Assembly: GCA_902605165.1 (NCBI GenBank)
Contig: CACLBJ010000001.1
Span: forward strand, 124,001 to 188,000
Direction of reading: 5' to 3'
From: an uncultured SAR86 cluster bacterium
GTDB lineage: Bacteria; Pseudomonadota; Gammaproteobacteria; Magnimaribacterales; D2472
Length of the DNA: 64,000 nucleotides
A program made the translations under genes and the position numbers. Shown piece after piece: positions 42,416 to 50,294 of this stretch (its first letter is position 1; each line of letters starts with the position of its first letter). The notes under the pieces are model-generated. The model ran no database searches. It had not been told where the DNA came from and saw only the letters and a list, made by a program, of their open reading frames with translations.

Positions 42416-43400
42416 CTTTAGTAACAGAATTGTTAACTGGTACAAAAGTAATGGCAGGCATGATCTCCCATGGAGAAAAAATATATCTCCATACTCTATA
42501 TGGATATCGGAGATAATGCTTCAACAAACTCAAGTAAAAACTGTTGTCCCCTACTTTAATAAATTCATTAAAAAGTATCCTAATCTTGATGCTTTGCTTA
42601 AAGCTTCAGAGGATGAAATATTAGCTCAATGGTCAGGATTGGGTTTCTATAGAAGAGCAAAAAATATTTATAAAGCTTGCAGAGTAATCAGTGAGGATTT
42701 TAATAATAAGCTGCCAATAAATATAAATGATTTAGAGTCCTTACCTGGCATTGGAAGATCTACTGCAGGTGCAATTATGTCTATAGCTTTCAATAAAGGT
42801 CATCCAATACTTGATGCCAATGTCAAAAGAGTGCTTGGAAGATATAAAAAAATATCTTTTAAAACTGAAAATGAAAAACAGAAAAAGCTTTGGCTTATTT
42901 CTGAAAAACTTACTCCAAATAAAGAATCCTTTGAATATACTCAAGGAATTATGGATTTAGGAGCTACACATTGCTCAAAATCAAGACCTCGTTGTGATTT
43001 ATGTCCAGTCAGTAATGATTGCGATAGCGCCTTCAAAGAAGTTTCTAATAAAGTAAGTTTAAGAAAGGCTATTCAAAAACCTACTGTAAAGCTTAATTTT
43101 ATTTTGCCTCATACAAAAAATGAGATCCTTATGCATAAAAAACAGGCCTCCGAATACTGGGAAAGTTTATGGATTCCAATTGATGGAAATGAAGTAAAAA
43201 TCAAAGGTGATCAAAAGTATATAAAGATCGATATTAATCATCCGCTAAGTCACCTTAATTTAGATATGAAGATAAGGGCTTTTGAAATTGATAAAAAATA
43301 TGATCTTGAGTCTAATTTAGAGTATAAATGGATTAAGAAAAGCAAAGTACACGAATATGCAATGCCGACACCAATCAAAAAAGTTGTGAGTACATTATGA
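42408..43400 (+). CDS. mutY: A/G-specific adenine glycosylase MutY
   Basis: A 330-residue DNA glycosylase; ATG at 42408 is chosen because the family starts just before the [20 protein letters not shown] segment. It has [17 protein letters not shown], the helix-hairpin-helix [14 protein letters not shown] with [10 protein letters not shown] carrying the catalytic Asp, and a 4Fe-4S cluster spaced C-x6-C-x2-C-x5-C in [18 protein letters not shown]. The C-terminal NUDIX-like domain recognises 8-oxoG. It removes A mispaired with 8-oxoguanine. yggX overlaps its end by 4 nt, as in E. coli. Confidence 0.96.
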   Translation: MSSFSNRIVNWYKSNGRHDLPWRKNISPYSIWISEIMLQQTQVKTVVPYFNKFIKKYPNLDALLKASEDEILAQWSGLGFYRRAKNIYKACRVISEDFNNKLPININDLESLPGIGRSTAGAIMSIAFNKGHPILDANVKRVLGRYKKISFKTENEKQKKLWLISEKLTPNKESFEYTQGIMDLGATHCSKSRPRCDLCPVSNDCDSAFKEVSNKVSLRKAIQKPTVKLNFILPHTKNEILMHKKQASEYWESLWIPIDGNEVKIKGDQKYIKIDINHPLSHLNLDMKIRAFEIDKKYDLESNLEYKWIKKSKVHEYAMPTPIKKVVSTL

Positions 43401-43666
43401 CAAAAACAGTTTTTTGCAAGAAGTATAAAGAAGAGCTTCCATCGTTAGAAATTCCGCCAATGCCAGGCGAGCTTGGGATTGAATTGCAAAAAACAGTCTC
43501 TGCTAAAGCTTGGGAAGAATGGAAATCTCATCAGGTAACACTTATCAATGAAAAAATGCTTGATATGTCTGATCAAAAGAATAGAAAATGGCTCATTGAG
43601 CAAATGCATCTATTTTTTAATAATGCTGATTATGCAAAAGCTGAAGGTTTTAAGTCATTAGACTGA
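43397..43666 (+). CDS. yggX: Fe(2+)-trafficking protein YggX
   Basis: An 89-residue protein of the family's exact size. It begins [20 protein letters not shown] with the conserved Cys near residue 7, then MPGELGIELQKTVSAKAWEE and LINEKMLDMSDQKNRKWL. YggX protects iron-sulfur clusters and iron supply under oxidative stress. Its coupling with mutY (4-nt overlap), whose product carries an iron-sulfur cluster, is conserved in gammaproteobacteria. The tRNA-Phe promoter begins four bases after its stop. Confidence 0.96.
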   Translation: MTKTVFCKKYKEELPSLEIPPMPGELGIELQKTVSAKAWEEWKSHQVTLINEKMLDMSDQKNRKWLIEQMHLFFNNADYAKAEGFKSLD

Positions 43667-43669
43667 TTA

Positions 43670-43698
43670 ATGACATTACCTTCATTCTTGCATATAAT
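43670..43698 (+). promoter_or_regulatory. sigma70 promoter of the tRNA-Phe gene
   Basis: ATGACA at 43670-43675 matches five of six -35 bases, and a perfect TATAAT lies at 43693-43698 after a 17-nt spacer. Transcription would begin around 43705, about nine bases before the mature tRNA 5' end. It is the best promoter match seen in the window. Confidence 0.75.
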
Positions 43699-43713
43699 CC
43701 TTTGATCTAATTT

Positions 43714-43789
43714 GCCCAGATAGCTCAGTTGGTAGAGCAAAGGACTGAAAATCCTTGTGTCGGTGGTTCGATCCCACCTCTGGGCACCA
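43714..43789 (+). tRNA. tRNA-Phe (anticodon GAA)
   Basis: A full cloverleaf is visible. The acceptor stem pairs GCCCAGA with TCTGGGC. The D arm holds AGCTCAGTTGGTAGAGC, the anticodon arm AAGGA-CTGAAAA-TCCTT has GAA at 43747-43749, and the T arm contains GGTTCGATCC. Discriminator A and encoded CCA (43787-43789) follow. The convergent monooxygenase gene ends only two bases later. Confidence 0.97.
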
Positions 43790-43791
43790 CC

Positions 43792-44898
43792 TTACAACTC
43801 AAATCTATAAATTCTATCCATTTGTTTATCTATGATAGGTGTTTTTGACATAAGGAAGTTTCTTGTCTTTCTTAGCAATGGATTAGATATATGATTGTGA
43901 AGAGCTTGTTCCTTAGACAGCCTAGTGATCATCTTAACTCTTGGCTTTCTTATACACTCATAACTATTTTGGGCATCCTCTAAATTGCCACTATCATTTA
44001 AAAGCTTAGCAAAAGAATAACCATCTTCAACAGCAAGACAACCGCCCTGTCCTAAAAATGGCACTATGGGATGTGCAGCATCTCCAAACAAAGTAACATT
44101 TTTGGTAAAATATTTCTTTAGCAAAGGCCTTGTATAAATCCCCCATCTATAGAATCTCTTTGAAGCATAAACCGTCTCTTTATGATTATCAGACATAAAG
44201 CCGATATCCTTAATAAGTTCATCTTTACTGCCCTCAGCTATCCAAGACTCATTATTTTGTTTTTTTGTTTTAATACATCCTACAAAACTTGATAAAGAGT
44301 TTGTTATTGGATAAAGAACTAAGTGCTTGTTTGAAGAAAGTTGAAGATAAGCGTCTCTATGTGGATTCTGACCAATACATCTCCATGCAGAATAGCCGCT
44401 ATAAGTTGGCTTACCTGTATCAAAAAAATCATCTCGTATTTTTGATTTTATGCCATCACATGCTGCTAAGTGAAGGACTTCATATGATTGATTATTTTTG
44501 AAGTTTAAGATCTTATTATCTGAATCAAACGAAACATATTCGTGATCAAAAATAATCTTTCCTCCGAGCTCAATAAATCTCTTATATAGAATACTTACGA
44601 GTTTTTCCCTAGAAATACAACAAACTCTAGAGTCGATAGAAGTTATAGGATTATCATCATCTAAAAAATTAATTTTTTCTGGGAAAAAGCCTTCATTTGA
44701 AAGACTCTCTTTTAGATTAATCTTTTCTAGCAGATTTATTGCATTTGGAGATATGGATATTCCTGATCCACCTTCTCTGATATGAGATGACCGCTCAAAG
44801 ATGATGCATTTGATTTTTTTTCTAGATAAAAAACATCCAAGAGAAAGTCCAGCTATGCCTCCACCAATAATGGCAATGTTTTCAGAATAGTCATTCAT
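43792..44898 (-). CDS. FAD-dependent aromatic-type monooxygenase
   Basis: A 368-residue group A flavin monooxygenase. FAD binding is shown by IAIIGGGIAGLSLGCFL with IIFERSSH near the N-terminus and by VTLFGDAAHPIVPFLGQGGC, plus GYSFAKLL, near residue 280; the DG motif appears as ACDGIKSKIRDDF. Relatives include salicylate and 6-hydroxynicotinate hydroxylases and the UbiH/Coq6 group. It might act in ubiquinone or aromatic metabolism, but the substrate is not evident. Its stop lies two bases from the 3' end of tRNA-Phe and it is divergent from the SGNH-like gene by 27 nt. Confidence 0.85.
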   Translation of the reverse strand: MNDYSENIAIIGGGIAGLSLGCFLSRKKIKCIIFERSSHIREGGSGISISPNAINLLEKINLKESLSNEGFFPEKINFLDDDNPITSIDSRVCCISREKLVSILYKRFIELGGKIIFDHEYVSFDSDNKILNFKNNQSYEVLHLAACDGIKSKIRDDFFDTGKPTYSGYSAWRCIGQNPHRDAYLQLSSNKHLVLYPITNSLSSFVGCIKTKKQNNESWIAEGSKDELIKDIGFMSDNHKETVYASKRFYRWGIYTRPLLKKYFTKNVTLFGDAAHPIVPFLGQGGCLAVEDGYSFAKLLNDSGNLEDAQNSYECIRKPRVKMITRLSKEQALHNHISNPLLRKTRNFLMSKTPIIDKQMDRIYRFEL

Positions 44899-44925
44899 AA
44901 ATTATTTTCATTATATAATCTTTGG

Positions 44926-45714
44926 ATGCTTAAAATCTTTGTAGTATTTATTTCTCTTATATTTACCATTTTTTCTTATTCAGAAGACACGAAAAATGTA
45001 AATTCAATAATGCTCGTCGGGAATAGCTTTTTTTATTACAACAATAGTTTGCATAATCACCTTGGTGATCTATACGATGCTGATGCTGATCTTAATACTC
45101 CAAAAAGACGCTCAATAACTATTAATGGATCTTCGCTATCATGGCATGATATGGAAAGTTATCTGTCTAATAATGAGATTGGTAGCTTCAAAATAGACTC
45201 CAGAACAAATACTTATGAGCCCTATGAAGATAATGATATTGATGTTGTAATAATGATGGATTGTAGCCTTTGTCCGATAAACGACAGCAGGAGAGATAGT
45301 TTCTATAAATATGTAAAAGAACACTCAGAAACTATCAGATCTGTTGGTGTAGAACCAATTTTATTTATGACTTGGCCCTATAAGAATAAGCCCAAGATGC
45401 AAATGGCTTTAGAAAAGGAATTCTTTAAAGCTGCAAAAATAAATAACATAAGATTGATTCCTGCTGGAAGAGCATTTTTAAAGATAAATAAAGATTTCCC
45501 AAATATAAATCTCTATACCGAGGATCTAAGGCATCCAAGTAAAGAAGGAACATATCTAGCAGCTTTAATGGTTTTTACAACTCTTAGCAACAAATCTCCT
45601 ATTGGCAATAAGTACATTATGGGATTAGATCCTGAGGTTGCTTCTAAATTGCAAGAAGTTGCATGGGAAACTCACATAGAATTTAAGAAAATATTTTTGT
45701 ATTCTAGTCTATAA
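44926..45714 (+). CDS. secreted SGNH/GDSL-like hydrolase
   Basis: A 262-residue protein with a signal peptide (about MLKIFVVFISLIFTIFSYS). The mature part has IMLVGNSFFYYNNSLHNHL, with the GNS version of the block I serine motif, and DLRHPSKEGTYLAALMVF near residue 215, supplying a D-x2-H pair; the oxyanion Gly/Asn blocks are less clear. Similar layouts occur in DUF4886-like SGNH hydrolases. The substrate is unknown. TATAAT at 44914-44919 ends six bases before the ATG, so the message may be leaderless. A lipoprotein-like gene follows 7 nt later. Confidence 0.7.
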   Translation: MLKIFVVFISLIFTIFSYSEDTKNVNSIMLVGNSFFYYNNSLHNHLGDLYDADADLNTPKRRSITINGSSLSWHDMESYLSNNEIGSFKIDSRTNTYEPYEDNDIDVVIMMDCSLCPINDSRRDSFYKYVKEHSETIRSVGVEPILFMTWPYKNKPKMQMALEKEFFKAAKINNIRLIPAGRAFLKINKDFPNINLYTEDLRHPSKEGTYLAALMVFTTLSNKSPIGNKYIMGLDPEVASKLQEVAWETHIEFKKIFLYSSL

Positions 45715-45721
45715 TTGCAAT

Positions 45722-46180
45722 ATGAGAATATCGATTCTAACTTGTTTAACAGCCTTGCTCTTATCAAGCAGTTGCGCAATCTTTGTTGATGAGTTTCAAG
45801 TTAATCAAAAAGAAATCATAGATTTCTTATTATCTGACCTTCCAATACCAGAAGATTCAAAGATTAAAAAAGATTCAACAATATTGCTAGGAAATGGTGA
45901 TAATGTTTCCGGAAGGATTTTGCTTGATAGTTCCTCTAGTCCTGCTGAAAATCTTATTTTTTATACCGAACAAACAGCTGCATCCGGATGGGAGCTTATG
46001 TCTTCAAAGGTTGGGCAAGAGATAACCTTAATATATTTTAAGAATGGAAGATATGCTACGTTGGAAATGAGTCCGCAAAGATCTTTTACAAGCTTCATGG
46101 CTGGCAAAATAAATAGCATCATAAATATCTCAATTACTTTTGATAGCCCTTTTCAAGGTCTTACAGACAACATAAATTAA
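45722..46180 (+). CDS. putative secreted or lipid-anchored protein of unknown function
   Basis: A 152-residue protein I do not recognise. The N-terminus MRISILTCLTALLLSSSCAI looks like a signal peptide, and Cys18 is placed like a lipobox cysteine, although SSSC is not the best consensus. The mature part has LPIPEDSKIKKDSTILLGNG, WELMSSKVGQEITLIYF and YATLEMSP, predicted as mixed alpha/beta, somewhat like small periplasmic domains with a repeated strand pattern. It lies 7 nt behind the SGNH-like gene and 3 nt before the NAD(P)-binding gene, so all three are probably one operon. Confidence 0.55.
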   Translation: MRISILTCLTALLLSSSCAIFVDEFQVNQKEIIDFLLSDLPIPEDSKIKKDSTILLGNGDNVSGRILLDSSSSPAENLIFYTEQTAASGWELMSSKVGQEITLIYFKNGRYATLEMSPQRSFTSFMAGKINSIINISITFDSPFQGLTDNIN

Positions 46181-46183
46181 AAG

Positions 46184-46855
46184 ATGGTCCAAAAACCTGT
46201 CTCTCTTATAGCAGGCTCAACAGGACTTGTTGGGAGTCATATACTTGAAAATTTATCTAGTTTGCCAGGATCAGTAATATCACTAACTAGAAAAAGTAAT
46301 GGTCTACCAGAAAATGTTATAGAGAAAATAATCGATTTCGATGATTTGTTAAAAAATTTAATCGCTATAGATGACCCAATTGATCATGTATATTTATCTT
46401 TAGGAAAAAAGCTTTCTACTTATGAGTTGGCTTATATGCCTGAAGCTAACAGAGAAAGTTTTAAGAAAATAGACTTTAATTACTCGCTTGCAATTGCTGA
46501 GCTAGGATTAAAGAAAGGGGCCAAGTCCATAGCTTTAGTATCAGCAATAGGTGCAGAGGAAAGTTCAATAAACTACTATTTCCATATTAAAGGAAAGCTC
46601 GAAAATTCATTGAAAAGAATTGGGTATGATAATATTTGTATCGCTCAACCTGGTCATCTTTTGGGGAAAAGAAAAGATTTCAGAGGTCATGAGATTCCTA
46701 TTCTTGAAAGTGCTTTGCATCTTGCCTCACCTCTCATGCAGGGTCCTCTGAAGGACTTCAGGCAAGTTCAAGCTTCAAAAGTTGCAAATCAGATAGTAAA
46801 AGTTACGAGAGAGAATAAAGGCTTATCGATTTTGACATATGATGATTTTGCTTAA
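46184..46855 (+). CDS. NAD(P)-binding atypical SDR-like protein
   Basis: A 223-residue Rossmann protein. The cofactor loop is SLIAGSTGLVGSHILENLSS (G-x2-G-x2-G), and the middle has HVYLSLGKKLSTYEL, ALVSAIGAEESSINYYFHIK, with a Y-x3-K pattern, and IAQPGHLLGKRKDF. This is the layout of HTATIP2/YwnB-type atypical SDRs, which bind NAD(P)H but often lack a known substrate. It is the last gene of a three-gene run starting with the SGNH-like hydrolase; the next gene is convergent after 18 nt. Confidence 0.75.
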   Translation: MVQKPVSLIAGSTGLVGSHILENLSSLPGSVISLTRKSNGLPENVIEKIIDFDDLLKNLIAIDDPIDHVYLSLGKKLSTYELAYMPEANRESFKKIDFNYSLAIAELGLKKGAKSIALVSAIGAEESSINYYFHIKGKLENSLKRIGYDNICIAQPGHLLGKRKDFRGHEIPILESALHLASPLMQGPLKDFRQVQASKVANQIVKVTRENKGLSILTYDDFA

Positions 46856-46873
46856 TTAGATTCTTTCAAAAGA

Positions 46874-47308
46874 TTATCCAAAATCTTTCAACATTTTCCT
46901 TAACTCTAAAGAGTGTTGCTCTTCTTCTCCGATCATACCTCTTGCATATTCCTCAAGATATATAGATTTTTCTTCAACATGACTTAAAAGGTCTTTATAA
47001 AGTTCCACTGCATGCATTTCGTGCTGAAGGCTTTCATCAAGTATGTCTTTAATGGTATGTCTGTTTGTCTCTTCTATCTTGGCAATATTTTGCGTTGGAT
47101 GACCATCTAACCCTGTCAGAATTTCTCCAGCTTGTTGAGCATGGAGCAAAGATTCAGTTGCTTGCTCTTTAAGAAAGTCAACTATTGGTATTCTGTGAGG
47201 CCCACTTACCATCATCGAGGAATGTGTATACCTGACAACACCAGCGAGCTCACATTCCATTATCTCATTCAAAACTTCACAAACTTTATTCGAATCAATG
47301 TCTTTCAT
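46874..47308 (-). CDS. bacterioferritin-like ferritin-superfamily protein
   Basis: A 144-residue four-helix protein. Di-iron type residues appear as LNEIMECELAGVVRYTHSSM, EQATESLLHAQQAGEIL, ESLQHEMHAVELYKDL and MIGEEEQHSLELRKML. The second helix reads E-S-L-L-H rather than the usual E-x2-H, and the heme-ligand Met of E. coli Bfr is not seen, so it may be a non-heme relative. It would store or detoxify iron. A Fur-box-like sequence lies about 70 nt upstream of its ATG, at 47377-47395. Confidence 0.78.
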   Translation of the reverse strand: MKDIDSNKVCEVLNEIMECELAGVVRYTHSSMMVSGPHRIPIVDFLKEQATESLLHAQQAGEILTGLDGHPTQNIAKIEETNRHTIKDILDESLQHEMHAVELYKDLLSHVEEKSIYLEEYARGMIGEEEQHSLELRKMLKDFG

Positions 47309-47376
47309 CTTATCTCCAGTAAATAAGATGAATTTTACATGAAATAATTTCGTAATCGCTTATTGCGAAATGAAGT

Positions 47377-47395
47377 AATAATGATTCGCATTAAG
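47377..47395. promoter_or_regulatory. Fur-box-like sequence near the bacterioferritin-like gene
   Basis: AATAATGATTCGCATTAAG matches 13 of 19 bases of the classic Fur consensus, with the ATGAT and CAT cores kept. It lies upstream of the bacterioferritin-like gene (ATG at 47308) and touches the stop codon of the methyltransferase gene. The adjacent ATTTCG...CGAAAT inverted repeat (47347-47371) may end the upstream operon. AT-rich DNA gives such partial matches easily. Confidence 0.35.
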
Positions 47396-48404
47396 AATTA
47401 GTTTTTTCAAAAAGGTAGTGAGAGACAAAGTATTCATTACCCTTGTTCATTGCAAAGAAAACTTCACAAGTAAGAAAAAAAATCCTCCAACGATTAAACC
47501 AAACCACAGGATCATCGTAATGATCTTTAAAGATATTTATTATTTCACTTTTATTTTTGTATTGATTTTCAAGCCACCCTTTTGAGGTTTTAGAATAATG
47601 AACACCATTAACATCCCACTGTTTTGTGACAATTAAATCTTCTTCGAAATAACTAAAGATATCCTTGCTAGGCATAATCCCTCCTAAGAAGAAATATTTT
47701 GTCATCCAGTCCAGATCATGTCTTACCTCGTAAAGATAGGTAATTTCTTTGTTACAAAAGATATGAATGAAAAGCTTTCCATCATCCATAAGCAAGTTAC
47801 TTAATGAAGATAATATTGATTTATAGTTTCGAAGATGTTCAAACATTTCAATAGAAATAACACGATCAAACTTCTTATCTAAATTAAGACTATTTACATC
47901 CATTTTGATTGCCTTAATATTTTTTAGATTCCTTTTTTTTGCTTCTTCATTAATAAAATTGATTTGATCAAACGAATTACTTACTGAGGTGATATTAGAT
48001 TCAGGGAATCTTGCTGCAGCATAGAGCGAAAAACTACCCCACCCACATCCCAGATCTAGAATTTCCTGACCATTCATAATGCTTGCTCTCTCTATATACA
48101 AATCTAGCATCTTATCTTCAGCTTCATCTAAGCTGATTTGATCTTCAAATAATGAGCAAGAATACTTTAGCCTCTGGCCAAGAACTTTTTTAAAAAATTC
48201 TGGAGGAACTTCATAGTGTTGGTCATTAGCATCAACTGTTTTTTCTGCAACAACTCCATCTGATAATAAGTTAATAACTTTTTCTTTATTCTTTTCAATA
48301 TCAGATTCTGCAAGTCTTCTATTAGATAAAAAAAGCGCTGCTCTTTTTATTAAAAAATCTGGGATATAGCCTCTTTCTGTTAGATGTAGTAAAAATCTTG
48401 TCAT
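47391..48404 (-). CDS. cyclopropane-fatty-acid-synthase-family methyltransferase, copy 2
   Basis: A 337-residue SAM methyltransferase. HYEVPPEFFKKVLG and LKYSCSLFEDQISLDEAEDKML precede the SAM loop ILDLGCGWGSFSLYAA, then VISIEMFEHLRNY and FIHIFCNKEI. It belongs to the CFAS-like group close to coclaurine N-methyltransferases rather than classical CFAS. Cys in YSCS and His in FIHIF occupy the bicarbonate-site positions of E. coli CFAS (C139, H266). Its substrate could be an unsaturated acyl chain or a small amine. It overlaps the first copy by 4 nt and is the last gene of the five-gene run. Confidence 0.85.
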   Translation of the reverse strand: MTRFLLHLTERGYIPDFLIKRAALFLSNRRLAESDIEKNKEKVINLLSDGVVAEKTVDANDQHYEVPPEFFKKVLGQRLKYSCSLFEDQISLDEAEDKMLDLYIERASIMNGQEILDLGCGWGSFSLYAAARFPESNITSVSNSFDQINFINEEAKKRNLKNIKAIKMDVNSLNLDKKFDRVISIEMFEHLRNYKSILSSLSNLLMDDGKLFIHIFCNKEITYLYEVRHDLDWMTKYFFLGGIMPSKDIFSYFEEDLIVTKQWDVNGVHYSKTSKGWLENQYKNKSEIINIFKDHYDDPVVWFNRWRIFFLTCEVFFAMNKGNEYFVSHYLFEKTNS

Positions 48405-49564
48405 TTATTCTCCAGTAAATATTGTGAAACAGAAATCCTTTTATTTAAAAATCCACCACGACAATATGCAAGATACATATCCCAAGTATTTTTAAATCTT
48501 TTATCAAAGCCTAATGCTTCGATATGATCCCAGCAATCTTGAAAATTGAGAAACCAAGCTTCTAAAGTCTTTGCATATGATTCTGGAAAATTCTTTTGCG
48601 AGACAGATTTAAGCTCATTATTTTCAGCAAGCTGATGGATTATTTTGTTGCTAGCAAGCATCCCACCAGGGAAAATATATGTTTGTATAAAATCAGGGTT
48701 TTTTTGGTAACTTTCAAAGAACTCGTCTCCAATAGTGATTGTCTGAATAGCAGCTTTGCCATTCTCTTTAAGTAAACTCTTTATTTTTGAGAAAAAGATC
48801 TCCCAATATTCTGATCCAACTGCTTCAAACATTTCAATTGAGACAATGGCATCAAATTTTCCTGATATCTTTCTATAATCAATAAGCTCAATCTCAGTGA
48901 CCTTTTCCATTTGCTCAAGCCTTGTTTTAGCAAACTGGAATTGGCTTGGTGATATTGTGATTCCCTTAACCTCAAAACCTCTTCTGGAAGCATATTCTAG
49001 GAACCCTCCCCAGCCACATCCTATTTCAAGTATTCTTGCTCCCTCTTTTAGATTTAGCATATCTAATATTGACTGATATTTATTTTCTTGTGCATCAGTT
49101 AGGTTATTTGTTTCTTCATAAAATATGCCGGAAGAATATGTCATGGAGTTGTCCAACCACAAATTATAAAAATCATTTCCTAAATCATAGTGTGCTTCAA
49201 TATTCTTTTTACTTCCCTTAAGTGTATTTTTATTAAAAAAATGATTAATTTTTGCGAAGATTTTTAGGGAGAGCATGCCATTTGAAATCTTTGAAAAAGC
49301 CTGTAAATTCTTTGGAAGATATTCCATTAATTCAATCAAGTCTTCTGTTTGCCAATAGTTATTGATATAGCCTTCTGTAAGTCCAAGGGCTCCGCGTCTA
49401 AAAATAATCCAAATCCCAAGCCAAGAATTAAAAGTAATTTCTAAAGAAGAGTGATGGTTTCCTAGTTCAATTCTTTTCTTGTTTGGAAGAGTTATTAAGA
49501 TATTCTTGTCTTCAAGTTCACCAATATTCTTGTTCAAGAAATTTTGAATAAGATCAGTCAGCAT
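48401..49564 (-). CDS. cyclopropane-fatty-acyl-phospholipid synthase family protein, copy 1
   Basis: A protein of about 387 residues closer to true CFAS than copy 2. It has EAHYDLGNDFYNLWLDNSMT, TYSSGIFYEETNNLTDAQ, the SAM loop ILEIGCGWGGFLEYA, VSIEMFEAVGSEYW, TYIFPGGMLAS and YAKTLEAWFLNFQDCWD. It should methylenate or methylate double bonds in membrane lipid acyl chains. Compared with E. coli CFAS, Cys139 is Ser and His266 is Gln, while Tyr317 is kept. ATG at 49564 has GGAG upstream; an in-frame ATG at 49579 is the alternative. It overlaps DUF1365 by 11 nt. Confidence 0.88.
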   Translation of the reverse strand: MLTDLIQNFLNKNIGELEDKNILITLPNKKRIELGNHHSSLEITFNSWLGIWIIFRRGALGLTEGYINNYWQTEDLIELMEYLPKNLQAFSKISNGMLSLKIFAKINHFFNKNTLKGSKKNIEAHYDLGNDFYNLWLDNSMTYSSGIFYEETNNLTDAQENKYQSILDMLNLKEGARILEIGCGWGGFLEYASRRGFEVKGITISPSQFQFAKTRLEQMEKVTEIELIDYRKISGKFDAIVSIEMFEAVGSEYWEIFFSKIKSLLKENGKAAIQTITIGDEFFESYQKNPDFIQTYIFPGGMLASNKIIHQLAENNELKSVSQKNFPESYAKTLEAWFLNFQDCWDHIEALGFDKRFKNTWDMYLAYCRGGFLNKRISVSQYLLENK

Positions 49565-50294
49565 ATCCGCTGTCTCCATGAGGAAAAATTTTAAATTTCT
49601 TCATCCAAAGAAAGAATGCCTGAATATGAATCCTAGCAACAACAAGAAGAGAGCTTAAAGCTAAACTAAAATAAAATATAAGTTTCTTCATCCCTGTCGT
49701 TTTGATAATTGCGCCTCGTATATTTGTAACAATCTCTGCTTTCTTTTCTTTATTAAACTGATTTATCTTTATTTTAAATGGGTTTCTGGATAAATTAAAT
49801 TTATAGAAGCCAGATTTCTCTGCAAAAGGAGAAACATACATATTCTTCTCAACTTCTAGCCAAATATTTTCTGAGATAGTGTCTCCATTATTTTCAATGA
49901 TATAAATTTGATCTTCATGAAATGTATTTTTTACTTCGGCTACAAAAAATTTACAGCCCTCTTGTGTTTCTAAAAACCAAAAACATACGGGGTTAAAAGA
50001 TTTTATAAATCCAATGTTTGGAGTTCTAAGAAGATTCACTTTGCATTGATTGGCTTCAATACTTTTATCTTTAATAAAGGACTTCATTGAATCAATAACT
50101 TTTCCTGACATATCAGAATAATTATTTCCAAAACTTAAGATCTTAGATTTAATGCTTTTAAACTTTTCTAAGTTGAAATCAAATACATCCTCAACAATAA
50201 CCGATTTATATTTATATTCAAACTGATGCTTTTTATGGCCTACTCTTCTGTGAGACACAGCTCCATCAAATAAATTTAACCTTGCTTTATCCAT
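49554..50294 (-). CDS. DUF1365 family protein
   Basis: A 246-residue protein with the DUF1365 features LFDGAVSHRRVGHKKHQFEY (G-x-V-x-H-x-R), FIKSFNPVCFWFLETQEGC (FNPV-x-FW), AEVKNTFHED and YVSPFAEKSGFYKF. A hydrophobic helix near residues 207-225 suggests membrane contact. DUF1365 genes sit beside CFAS and amine-oxidase-like genes in many bacteria, often under stress-sigma control. The biochemical role is unproven. It overlaps the amine oxidase gene by 8 nt and the first CFAS gene at its end. Confidence 0.9.
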   Translation of the reverse strand: MDKARLNLFDGAVSHRRVGHKKHQFEYKYKSVIVEDVFDFNLEKFKSIKSKILSFGNNYSDMSGKVIDSMKSFIKDKSIEANQCKVNLLRTPNIGFIKSFNPVCFWFLETQEGCKFFVAEVKNTFHEDQIYIIENNGDTISENIWLEVEKNMYVSPFAEKSGFYKFNLSRNPFKIKINQFNKEKKAEIVTNIRGAIIKTTGMKKLIFYFSLALSSLLVVARIHIQAFFLWMKKFKIFPHGDSGYAD

